A stretch of DNA of 64,000 nt from Coprinopsis marcescibilis (lineage: Eukaryota; Basidiomycota; Agaricomycetes; Agaricales; Psathyrellaceae). The position numbers were made by a program, and so were the translations under genes. The notes under the pieces are model-generated. The model worked only from the letters and a program-made list of their open reading frames with translations. It was not told the DNA's origin and did not search any database. The stretch is taken from NCBI GenBank assembly GCA_004369085.1, contig ML210229.1:1-64000 (forward strand). Direction: 5' to 3'. Below are positions 11,974 through 22,123 of this stretch, in pieces; the first letter of the stretch is position 1, and each line of letters starts with the position of its first letter.

Positions 11974-12104
11974 CGTCGTCGTCGTTGTCGTTGGTCGTCG
12001 TCGCTGGACGCTGTACACCCGGTGGAATTGGCGGATAGGCTGGATAGCCCTTGAAAGTAATCGGAAAGCCAGTTTTCTAATCGATGGCTAATTAATTGAC
12101 CGCA

Positions 12105-12405
12105 GCTTGTGACTCGACGCGCTCAGTTCGATCACATGGACAGTGCCCCGGATCACTTTCGGGTTGTCTTTCTACCACGACAACGGCGACGCCGCAACGA
12201 CGACCTTGCGCGGAACGATGAGAGCGACTGCGGCGATATCGGAAGACCCCCAGGAATAAAGCCTTATCTCCTTCAAGTCGCTGGCAGCATCGGCCTCTAA
12301 AGACATTACTCATGCCTCTGTTTAAGCCAGCAGAGAGGTAAGGTGACAAAAAAAGTGGGGATCTGATAAATATCTTTCGAGAGCTTTCCCAGCCAAAATT
12401 ACAAG
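12105..12405 (-). repeat. Noncoding dispersed repeat, copy 2 (module order B then A on the minus strand)
   Basis: Inverted partner of the repeat at 5575-5855. Read on the minus strand, module B (12405 to about 12220) comes first and module A (12215-12105) second, whereas copy 1 has A before B. The two arrangements are circular permutations, as expected if both were cut from a tandem array of a unit of roughly 300 bp. They do not behave as terminal inverted repeats of one element. The repeat sits upstream of ArgRS. The rest of the 12019-12838 gap (12406-12838) shows no gene or recognisable element beyond likely promoter sequence for the gene starting at 12839. Confidence 0.7.
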
Positions 12406-12838
12406 GCAGTAACGTCCCCAACACGGACTCTCGAATTTGCATGAGATTATTGGTCGAGTGCAAAGATGACGTCCCAGCATCATTTCACGTCATACTCATA
12501 ACCATGTTCACCAAACGGAAGGTATGCGGAACTCAGGGGCACAATTTATCCTACTTTATCCACCACGTTTCCAAAAACACAGCACGAACATCAACTGTCG
12601 TCCCTAAACCGACATGTCTAAAAATATCGATTAAGCCGCACACGACCAACTCATCATAGCTTCTTAATTAGTTCGTATCCAACAACAGCACTCACGTACG
12701 CCTCAGGCTTATCGATGAGAACCTCTCTCGTAACTGCATACTTATACCAACCTTCACGTTCATCCCAGAGGCCCCATCTCTCGCTTTAACAAACCAAGAT
12801 ACTCCACCGTTGAATGCACAGCGTCATCTCTATAAACC

Positions 12839-14230
12839 ATGTCAATCATCCGCGAGAGACGATCTTCCTATCCAAGCCTAGATATTGAAGCATGTCCCGA
12901 TCCCGACCTCTCCAAAGACTCGGACAGCCCGTACGTTCTTCCCTCCCTTACATACCTCACCCTTAACTCAAAGCCCACAGCAACAGACCAGACTCCACAT
13001 CCTCCATGTCCATATCCATGCTCAAACTCCTCCTCTCCCTCAACTGCTTTTCAAAACTAACAAAAACAGCCACCCTCGTCTCCCAATTCCTGATCGTAAG
13101 CACACCAAGTACATCTCAGTGCACACCTAACAACCTATCCCACAAACAGGATAGAATCAAGCTCAAGATCACACTCTGGCGGTTCCTCAACACCGGCGTC
13201 ATTGCAACATTCGGAATATGGAAGACCATCTGTGCTTACAGCGACAACGGCGAAGTGAATGCGTGGGACATGGCCCTCGGCCTACTCTGGGCAGTCATGT
13301 ACGTAGCAGTATTATCCCTCTACCCATCCGAACCGCTTCAAATCTCACTCTTAATGATACAGCTCATATTGGGGTAATTTAACAGAAGCAGAGTACCCAG
13401 AAGCCTGTCCGGCATTGTTCCAGAAGGACGTCAAAACAGTGTTAGTACGGCCCTGCCTCACATGGCTGATCATCCTCGCTACAGCGATGCCTATCTACAT
13501 CTCTGGATACATGGGTCAGTACTCCCCGAAATTTCCCCTCCACCCTAATCATTAAACTCACAACGCGTACAGCCCTAACAACCTGTGCGTACACCAATGA
13601 CATTCAATGACTCCACGGTACTAACCAACCAATCATCGGGTCAAGTACAACACAAACGTAAGTGCCCCGTCCCCCCCAAGCTCAGCAGATCCCTAACATC
13701 CACCCCGCCGCAGTATCCACCAAACACCCAACCACAACCCAATTCCCAGAACGCGCAATCGCACTCGGCTGGCTAGTAGCCGTCCTCTTCCTCCTCGCAC
13801 TCCTCGTCCGCATGCCAATCCTCATCATAACCTACCGCGCCAGACGGCTCTTCCACCGCCTCTTCATGGCGAAAGACTGGAGCCTGTCCGCCACGACGCA
13901 CGAAATGGCAGACAACGTCCGCTTGCTCTTCAAATTCATGCGGTAAGGCACAACACCCCACAAGCCTCACCCAAAATTGCACATTTACAGCACACACATT
14001 AACGAGATATTATACCCAACAGGTTAATCCTCTCCATCGTATTCTTCTTCCTCCTAACATCCCGGACAAGTCTGCTTTCAAGCCTCCGCATACACCCCAT
14101 CTCCACCCCAATATACTTTCTCTCAGTCGGACTTGTCTCCGTCATATTTGCTTCATTCTCCATCGTTATTCCAATCGGACTCTACCGAATGACCACACGA
14201 CTTTCCAGGAATGAACCCTTAATGAAATAA
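12839..14230 (+). CDS. Multi-pass membrane protein of unknown function
   Basis: Predicted 322 residues in eight exons: 12839-12930, 12981-13095, 13150-13298, 13363-13514, 13573-13584, 13646-13657, 13714-13942, 14023-14230. Two of these are 12-nt microexons; the second, between CAAG and GTAAGT, is optional because skipping it keeps the frame. The N-terminus is a short polar segment (MSIIRERRSS). At least four hydrophobic helices follow: ALGLLWAV, TWLIILATAMPIYISG, LGWLVAVLFLLALLV and LILSIVFFFLLTS, with a last helix ending near GLYRMTTR. No family is recognised. The length and the cytosolic basic loop RARRLFHR are the only other features. The exon chain sums to a multiple of three, which supports the model, but the microexons are the weakest part. 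Confidence 0.6.
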
Positions 14231-14297
14231 TACAGAACTACCTCTCAATCATATGTAACTAGTATCAAATACTAACCGACCACTTTAAATATCATCA

Positions 14298-15938
14298 TCA
14301 CACACTTTCGTCCCTAACATGAGCCAACGAGACTCTCCAACCCCTCCTCAGCGCCCCAACTCTGCTCCACACACCCTCTCCCCCCCGTTGCATCTGCCTA
14401 ACCAAATCCCCAGAAAACTCCTGCACAACAACATACTCCTGCGTAGAGCTCGCATTCCCATACGACTCCACATAATCCGTGCGGCCAATACTGGGCCCAC
14501 AATACACAAGCACATGCGACACGAACCCATTTCCGCGCAGGAAGCGTAATATCGTCTCTCCTGCTGAGAGGTTCATAATCGCTTCACCACCACCTGCACC
14601 TGCACCGTCCGAAAGGCCCCCACTCCCGCTGCTCAGCGGCTCGGACTCATACCTCGTATTATCCGTCACAAAGCGTAAAAGCGCCCTAGCTTCAAGCCGT
14701 CGCAAATGGTCTAAGTCGAAACTTCAAGCTCCAAGCTTCAACTACAAAACACAGTTGTACTCACCTTCATACGTCTTGATCCACAGCTTTGCGGCGTACG
14801 TCGAGGGCAGGAGTACGACCCGGATGCCCAACGACTTTGCATGCTCAACTACGTCAGTCACATTCTCCGGATGATCATCTACCCAAACAATCGTCGGTTC
14901 GAGCAAGACGTCCTCGGAATTCACCTTCCCAACCCGTTCCTCTCCATCCCCAAACCCTTTATCTTTCGAGCAAATATTCTCAATCTGCAACAATCGACCT
15001 CCACGCGCCGGAGCTCTCACCCCAGATCCTACAACAAACAATTCAGTTTCATTTTCAGCACCACATCACCTCCCACCAAACCAACAGAACGGACATAACA
15101 TACCATTCCGAGATCGCAGTTCAGCCACATACCCAAGCACCGTCCTGCCCCCAACAACCCCAACAACCCTCCTCTTCAAAAACACACCCAAATCCTCCGG
15201 ATCAAGCTCGATCGTCAAAGACGCAACCACCACATAATCCACGCTCTCCCTGATCCACGCCCTGACAGCAGCCAAAAGCTCTCTCGGGCTCGCATACTCC
15301 ACCTACACGGCCATTATCAGTCCACACACACGCTAGTAAACAGGCAAGACCCAACACACCTCTTCCCCAATCGCAACATCCCAAAACCGTACAACATCCG
15401 ATCCTCCTGTCTCCTTCTCATTCTCTTTCACCTCACCGTCTTCCACCAAGTCCAAACCCACCCCACCACCCAAAACAACCGCCCGAACCTCCACCTGCAT
15501 CCTAAGCACAAACATCTCCATCCACCTAGACAGCCTCTTCTCATCCTCCTCCAAACTATTCACCACAACCCCCGGATTCACAAACTCCATCAAGCGCCCA
15601 AACCTAAACTTGGCCGAATACAACGAAAGGTGCTGGCGGATCCCGCTCAGTATCTCGGCCAGTTCGAGGAAGAGGGTCGTATAGCGATGCAAGTTGCAGC
15701 GGAAGCTCGAGTTGGACGGCGCTAAATCCCTATTCATTTTGGGTCCCAGCTTTAAACCTTCACTATCCTTATCACCACCACCACCGCCAAAAACAAAAGG
15801 CTGCAAAGTCTCCAACAGCGCCTCCATCCTCCACCGCAGCTGCTTCAGCTTCTCCTTCTTCGTGTTCAGATCTTCGATCGCACTATGGATCCCGCGCGCG
15901 ATGCCGACGAGATTGACCAGCAAGCCAATAGCATCCAT
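14298..15938 (-). CDS. Helical HeLo/MLKL-like plus receiver-like protein, paralogue 1
   Basis: Predicted 484 residues in four exons (15938-15360, 15302-15104, 15028-14765, 14710-14298) with intron phases 0, 1, 1, identical to the paralogue at 26857-28324. The N-terminal third begins MDAIGLLVNLVGIARGIHS and is a charged helical bundle reminiscent of HeLo/HeLo-like or MLKL-type N-terminal domains of fungal cell-death and STAND proteins. A middle segment starts at VRFWDVAIGEEVEY. The C-terminal third follows a CheY-like alpha/beta order: IVWVDDHPEN supplies an acidic pair after beta-1, LRFVTDNTR an aspartate after beta-3, and HVLVYCGPS resembles beta-4. A Gly/Ser/Asp-rich insert of about 20 residues interrupts it after the beta-3 Asp. 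The domain assignments are inference; the paralogy is visible directly. A function in regulated cell death or non-self recognition is speculative. Confidence 0.6.
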
Positions 15939-18028
15939 CTATCCAGTCTCCCAGTCTCCGAGTCGTCTGTCTGTGGAGGCTCTGAAGCTTAGAGTCGTTG
16001 GGTCGGTCGCCGTTGGCAGTAAACCAGATGGTAGAAACAAAGCCAGAAAGAAATCTAAAGGGTCAGCGTGCAGTGCAGTGTGGCTGAGCGCTGATGTCCG
16101 ACGTCGCGGCCTAGTCCAAATTGCTGTTAAATACCCCAGGTCAGCTCATCCGATACAAGTACACCATTCCTCTAACAAAGGCGGATCACATACCGCAGCT
16201 CTCCGACCGCTACAAAGTAGTAATTACAAAGTATTGAAGCAAACCGTCATCAATATGTAACAAAAATCGCCTCGCCCTGGGCATCTAAGCGCCCACCATC
16301 ACATCACATCGCATCACCGCGCCAAGCCATCCATCCATCCTTGTCTCTCCTTCCCCTTCTCCTTCAGCACTTTCCACTTCCCAGGCCCTTCGGAGCCCCT
16401 CGGGAAACCACGTAACAATAGGTAACAATCCCAAAGCCCAACCATGTGCGGCCGCCGCCAAGGGCCAAGGCCTAGCCTCTTCACGGGCACGACGGACACA
16501 TCCCGGTAACCCGTACAGCGCCCGCCGGCCCTCATTGTCCAGCCTGCTTGCGTGAATCAGCGTGATACATACGTACATACTTGGGTGGATACGGCAAGGC
16601 CGCCATGACTCGTCCAAGGTGTTCTTGGCATACTTGCTTCTACATAGACGCGTTTTAAGGTTGATTATCACGATCATCCCTGTTCTGGTTGCGTCGAGGG
16701 TTGAGTATCATCATCAACCTTTAAGATACAGAAGGGGGGAGGAGGGCTCGGGGAGCCGCTGCAAAGAAGCCCGCACGTTCGATTCCACCACCCACCTCTC
16801 AACCAAGCGGCCCCGTTGTAGGTACACAATCTAATAATCCCAATCAACGGACCAGAAAGGGCTACAGGTACACACTGACAAGCCCACCGCTCAACACGGG
16901 CATTCCGGCGAACACGAGTCAGAACTTCAACTTCATGGCGCCCATATTCAACATAGCGCACGCTCAGACCTCAACAGATTGACAACAAGTTACATACATC
17001 ATCACGCACGTACCGCGTGTAATATGTCGTACGGTGAGTATACATTACATATCAAGTAGGTATGTACTCGCAGTTGATCGAGGGGCGATAAACACGGAGT
17101 CCGAATCCGAATCTCCCTTGCTGTAAGTACGGTAAGTAAATCATCCATAAACCGGACGTTTCTTACACCGACGCTGGACGCCTCCGACTCAGGGGAACAG
17201 AGCACGGGCGCTCACAGCTCCGCGCTGAAATTCAACAGACTGCGCGGGCTCGTCCACTTGAAGGGTATAATAATCTAATCCTCTCCTCCTCGCCTAAATC
17301 TAGAGTCCGGAGGAGGTAGCTAATCCTTCGATCTCGAATCCCAAAGCTCCATGACCTTATTATTAAGAGCATCAGCCGAAATACTTACTACATAGCTACA
17401 CCCAGCAGAAAGCCAATTCTGCTCAGAAGCCTCAGGCATCCAGCGCTCAGCCAACAGCTGATCATCCATCCCAATCCCAGTCCCCATCTGCATATCACGA
17501 GTGCAGCATCCAGATTGACCGATCTCGTTCAGGAACCACGCCCCCGAATATATTAGGACTATGTAGACAGTAACAGTATCGGCAACGCAGCCGTGGACAA
17601 TCTCCAACTTCAGAAGCAAGATCCAAGCACTCTCATGCGGGTCTTCCAATTCTCAAGATCTCAATTCTTGCACTTGCACATCCAAAGAAGTTTGTTGGCC
17701 GATGCGATGAATCAAAGAGGCGGGAGTTGGCATCCCAGTGCACTGGCACAAAAGGCAACGGCTGCAAAATACATAGCACCAAAATCACAATTCCCACTTC
17801 GCTTCGCGCTTCTTTCAACCACATCGCAGAATGGCTGTGAACATTTGCACTTTACTAGCGGTAGCTCTTACACAGGAACGTTATGGGAAGAACGACAACT
17901 GCCCGGTCATTAGGTTTAAGCGGTGCAGCACCCAAAAGCCAGTACCGGCCCCGGATCAATTCAAGTCCCAATTAGGCAACGCATCCGGAGCTAAACTTTC
18001 CGGTTAGCACACACATCAACGTACCGTC
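15939..18028. other. Intergenic, no supported gene
   Basis: About 2.1 kb without a convincing gene. The 109-codon minus-strand frame at 17320-17649 has a protein-like composition but no recognisable motif, no paralogue in the window and no splice partners. A B-box-like GTTCGATTCC near 16783 lacks an A-box and a foldable cloverleaf. The first few hundred bases are the likely promoter of the minus-strand gene at 15938. Confidence 0.5.
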
Positions 18029-18363
18029 CCCCTCATCGCCCCTCACCATCCTCGCCGTTCCTCAAGGTAAGCGCTCGATTCCAGACGAAATGCTGCTTGT
18101 AGGGGTTCTGTAACGCCGTATCGAGCTCCTGATGTCATCGGAATGAGGTTGGAATGTGGATTTTGGATGGATGCGCGGGTGGGGTGTCTGGATGAGGTTT
18201 TTAGGGCTGGCCGGGTGATGTTGGTTATCGGAGATTGGTGCGCCTCCGGGTGGGTTGGACGTGTAGAAAGTGATCAGAAAAGGCGTTACAGAACTCTCTC
18301 TTCTTTCAACTACTGCTTCTGCTGCTGCTGTGGGGTCCAGGACTAACCTCTTTCGGTTCACAG
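18029..18363 (+). promoter_or_regulatory. uL23 5' region: pyrimidine-rich tract and 5'UTR intron
   Basis: A C/T-rich tract at about 18029-18062 resembles transcription-start sequence of ribosomal protein genes. It is followed by a probable 297-nt intron in the 5' untranslated region, 18067-18363, with donor GTAAGC, branch-like CTAAC at about 18343 and acceptor CAG. The acceptor lies 12 nt before the ATG. Leader introns in ribosomal protein genes are common in fungi and often enhance expression. I saw no clear C/D or H/ACA snoRNA inside it. Confidence 0.55.
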
Positions 18364-18375
18364 ACACGACTTGCA

Positions 18376-19059
18376 ATGGCCACCACAAAAGTCACCAAGG
18401 GCTCCAAGCGTGCGTCTCAACCCATCCAATATACACGGAATAAGGCTAACATGTATTGTTTCTAGCAGCGGCGAAGGATGCCAAGGCAAAGACCGCCAAA
18501 AAAGCAGCGCTCCAGGGAGCTCGTTCTCATTCGTCGAGAAAGACAAGGACCTCTGTGTCTTTCCACCGCCCCAAGACCCTCCGTCTCCCCCGTGAGCCCA
18601 AGTACCCCCGGAAATCGATCCCCCATGCCCCCCGTATGGACCAATTCCGAACGATCATTTCGTGAGTTTCAAAGCGGCGGCTTTTTGTACTTGTACGGGT
18701 AACTGACGGGCTGATCAGGCCATTGAACACGGAGTCGGCGATGAAGAAGATTGAGGAGCACAACACGCTCGTGTTCATTGTGGACATCAAGGCCAACAAG
18801 CGCCAGATCAAGGATGCTGTTAAGAAGCTGTACGACGTGCAGGCGGCCAAGATTAACACTCTGATTCGGTAAGGGCACTCGCTTTGATTTTGCGGGATAG
18901 GGGAAGCTGACATGATGATTATAGACCGGACGGAAAGAAGAAGGCATATGTTCGCTTGACAGCTGATCATGATGCGCTGGATGTCGCCAACAAGGTAGGA
19001 ACCAAGTAGATCAAAAGGAGAATGATGCTGACGTTGTGTTGTAGATTGGGTTCATCTAA
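18376..19059 (+). CDS. RPL25: 60S ribosomal protein uL23 (L23a/L25)
   Basis: Large-subunit ribosomal protein that contacts 25S rRNA near the exit tunnel and docks signal recognition particle. Five exons (18376-18409, 18466-18661, 18719-18868, 18925-18994, 19045-19059) give 154 residues, about the normal length. The N-terminus is Ala/Lys-rich ([15 protein letters not shown]), followed by the diagnostic [58 protein letters not shown] and the end IGFI. The first intron ends in TAGCAG, a NAGNAG tandem acceptor whose use would add or drop one Ala. The last exon is 15 nt including the stop. Strong expression is expected, helped by the leader intron at 18067-18363. Confidence 0.96.
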
Positions 19060-19596
19060 ACTTGTACATAGGCTTGTTTTTCTTTACTGTTTTTTTATGC
19101 GCACACCTGTGTTACATGACCATGCAAATGATTTCTATTGAGAAGAAAGAAAAAAGTAGTGGTCGGGCCTTGTATGATTGTTACGGCATGGTCAAGGTCT
19201 GGGCATCAAGTGCTGAGCGCTGAGCGCTGAAAGTTGAAACAATTAGAGAAGGGAAGACAGAGAAGGCGAGAGTGTATAGACCAGGCGTCCAGTATACCAG
19301 TAGCAGCTTGTAGGACGTGCAGAGCGGAATAAAGATAAATAAAAGGAAAAAGGGGTCGAGAACAATTGATGATGGCGGAAGATGCCGAAGTGGAGGTGTG
19401 GGATTGATGGGGGATTGGTTGGGCAGGGATCATTCTTTCTCTTTTCCTCTTTCCTCCTTGTATATAGCTGACTGTCGTTGTCCTGCGCGTCCTGCGCGCT
19501 CTCCACGACGTCCTCGATATCCTGCTCGCTGCAGCACATCCACGCTCATTCACTCTTTTATTCTATTTCCCACCGACCTAGCGACCACCAGCAGCC
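19060..19596. other. Intergenic region between uL23 and the Msb2-like gene
   Basis: This 537-bp stretch holds the uL23 3' region and the likely promoter and leader of the next gene. A TATATAG at about 19460 is a candidate core promoter. The antisense frames at 19206-19553 show no domain, and no other feature is visible. Confidence 0.4.
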
Positions 19597-22123
19597 ATGC
19601 GAGTCTCTATCTGGTCTCTGCTCACCTTGCTGGTTTATTCCGCGGTTGTCGCAGCGAACCCGAACGATGGGGCCCAGCTAGTGCGCAGACAGACTGGGAT
19701 TAACGGTTCAGACCTGGACATTGTCGGCGCTGCAGCTGGAGGTGAGTGCGACGCACAGGCTCGTTGACGACGACTAATGCCGTTCAAAGACCTCGACGAC
19801 CCACCGAACGGACAGGAGAATGGAGGTCCCACTGTACCGAATCCTCCGCCGCCGCCGCCGTCTGTACCGGTTCCTCCTCCACCGCCCCCGCCGTCTGTCC
19901 CAGTTGTACCTCCTCCGCCCCCGAGTTCTCCTCCTCCGCCGCCGCCCCCACCGCCGTCGTCGCCGCCAGTGCAGAGCCCACCGCCCACTACGTTGGTCCT
20001 GCCCCCGACGTCGGTCACCTTGACTGGGACGTCCACCCGTGGGCCCCCTCCTACGTCTGAGCCGCCGACGACGACGTCCGAGCCACCAACGACAACGTCT
20101 GAGCCTCCCACAACGACGTCTGAGCCCCCTACAACGACGTCTGAGCCGCCAACGACAACGTCTGAGCCTCCTACGACGACATCTGAGCCTCCTACGACGA
20201 CGTCCGAGCCTCCTACGACGACGTCCGAGCCGCCTACGACGACATCTGAGCCTCCTACGACGACGTCTGACCCACCGACGACTACGTCTGACCCCCCTAC
20301 GACTACGTCTGATCCACCAACGACTACGTCTGATCCACCAACGACTACGTCTGATCCACCAACGACTACGTCTGACCCACCAACGACTACGTCTGACCCA
20401 CCAACGACGACGTCTGACCCACCAACAACGACGTCTGATCCACCGACGACTACGTCTGACCCTCCCACCACGACCTCGGACCCTCCTACCACAACGTCTG
20501 ACCCTCCTACCACAACGTCTGACCCTCCTACCACAACGTCTGACCCTCCTACCACAACCGAGGATCCTCCTACCACCACGGTTGATCCTCCTACCACAAC
20601 AGAGGATCCTCCTACTACAACAGAGGACCCTCCCACAACCACGGTTGATCCTCCTACCACCACGGTCGACCCTCCTACCACAACAGAGGATCCTCCTACC
20701 ACTACTGAGGACCCTCCTACCACCACGGTCGACCCTCCTACCACAACAGAGGATCCTCCTACCACTACAGAAGACCCTCCTACTACCACGGTTGACCCTC
20801 CTACGACCACGGTTGACCCCCCTACCACCACCGAGGACCCTCCTACTACTACAGTTGACCCCCCTACTACTACAGTTGACCCCCCTACTACCACGGTTGA
20901 CCCACCTACCACCACGGTTGACCCCCCTACCACCACCGAAGATCCTCCAACCACCACCGTTGATTTCCCCACTGGTACAATCACATCCGACACTGACTCC
21001 CTTGCCACTGAAATAACCACCTCGGAGGACCCAAGCACAACCATTCGCGAGGTTGACTCTGATTTCCAGTTCATCACAACCCTGACAGAACTGGCTCTCC
21101 TGTCCTCCTCATCCGGGGCATCTTTGTCTCTCACTGACCCTGACGAGCCTACCCTTTCGCTTGACGACATTCCATCCGCTGCACCCACCGAGAGCGAAGG
21201 TCCAGAGCTTCCTCCTGACCTCCCCAACTTGATCATCTCGGACTTCGATCCGAACATGGACATCACGGGTTACACCCTCGTCAACCTGCTTTTCAGCGAG
21301 AGGCTCAGCTGGCAGTACGTCGTCGGCAGCCAGGTTGCATCCAGTCAGATTTTTGCCTTCGTTCCCATCCTTATCGCTGAAGGCGTTGAAATCGGAAGTA
21401 CGTATCATGATTTATCTTGAGAATGATGATCTAACTCTCCCCGCAGCGGGCTCTATCCACACATACGGTCTCCGTGTCTTCATTCCAAGCACATACAGAG
21501 GCCCGTCAGATGCCGCTCAGCTCCGCACGACATGGGTCGGATACATTCCCACTGACGCCGTCGACGCCCTCGCTCTCGCAATCAGGAACAGGAACTCGCG
21601 ATTCTACACTGGAGCCGAAAGCTCCGTCGCGCGCGCTCTGGCCGCAGAAATCAACTCTGGCTTCGCCGTCCGTGCCCTCCAAGTCCCCGGTGGTCCTCCA
21701 GTAGGCGGGACGCCCAGACAGGACGCAAACGTCGCAGCCGAAGCCCGCGCCAGCAAAGCACGTCAGGACGCCATCATCGGTGTAGTCAGTGCCCTAGGCT
21801 CGATCGCCGTCATCGTCCTCGTCTTCCTCGTCTACCGCTCACTCAAAAAGCGCAGAGAGCTCGCCCATCACCGTCTCTCCGACAACGATCTCGCCGGGTA
21901 CAGACAGGACGGACGCGATTTCGACCAGGACAGTATTGGTGGTCAGCGCCGTCGCAGCTTCTACTTTGCAGAGGATGCGGTGAGGGGCTATCAGGATGTG
22001 CCGACTAATGCCAGTGCGGTTGCTGCGTCGAGCAGTGGGCAGATGAGCCAGATCAATAGGCGGAATGTCCCCACGGGAGCGATTTCGGCGCCGGTGTTGA
22101 AGGAGAGTAGTATGAACTGGTAG
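19597..22123 (+). CDS. Msb2-type transmembrane signalling mucin
   Basis: Predicted 809 residues in three exons (19597-19741, 19790-21397, 21447-22123). It has a signal peptide (MRVSIWSLLTLLVYSAVVAA), a dibasic site RRQ near 30, a long poly-Pro tract, then about 43 seven-residue Pro-Pro-Thr-Thr-Thr units forming a heavily O-glycosylatable mucin rod. Next comes a conserved extracellular domain containing SWQYVVGSQVASSQIFAFVP and YIPTDAVDALALAIRN, a single transmembrane helix (about 692-715) and a cytoplasmic tail starting KKRRELAHH. The membrane-proximal domain matches the Hkr1-Msb2 homology pattern. In fungi Msb2 works upstream of Cdc42/Ste20 and a MAPK cascade in surface, osmotic or invasive-growth signalling, often after ectodomain shedding. 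Assignment rests on architecture and motif resemblance. Confidence 0.8.
20053..20970 (+). repeat. 21-bp coding minisatellite of the mucin rod
   Basis: Roughly 43 tandem units of 21 nt encode [S/E/V][E/D]PPTTT. The units fall into three zones: SEPPTTT first, then SDPPTTT, then a mixture of EDPPTTT and VDPPTTT, as if it grew by local unit duplication. Codon choice changes between zones (ACGACGACG early, ACCACCACG or ACTACTACA later). Copy number is expected to vary between strains. The opposite strand also stays open for the whole tract, encoding a Val/Gly-rich repeat that is most likely a by-product. Confidence 0.9.

Noticed and set aside
5575..12405. The inverted repeat pair as terminal inverted repeats of one 6.8-kb transposon
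   Set aside because: Module order differs between ends, the enclosed genes are conserved cellular genes, and there is no transposase or target-site duplication.
16740..16820. tRNA candidate around GTTCGATTCC
   Set aside because: There is no A-box, no acceptor-stem pairing and no anticodon loop at the proper distance.
17320..17649. 109-codon minus-strand frame
   Set aside because: Protein-like composition but no motif, homologue in the window or splice partner; not enough to call a gene.
19635..21266. 543-codon minus-strand frame rich in Val and Gly repeats
   Set aside because: It is the antisense of the Msb2-type repeat tract; the sense strand has a signal peptide, introns and a transmembrane helix, so the antisense frame is a composition artefact.
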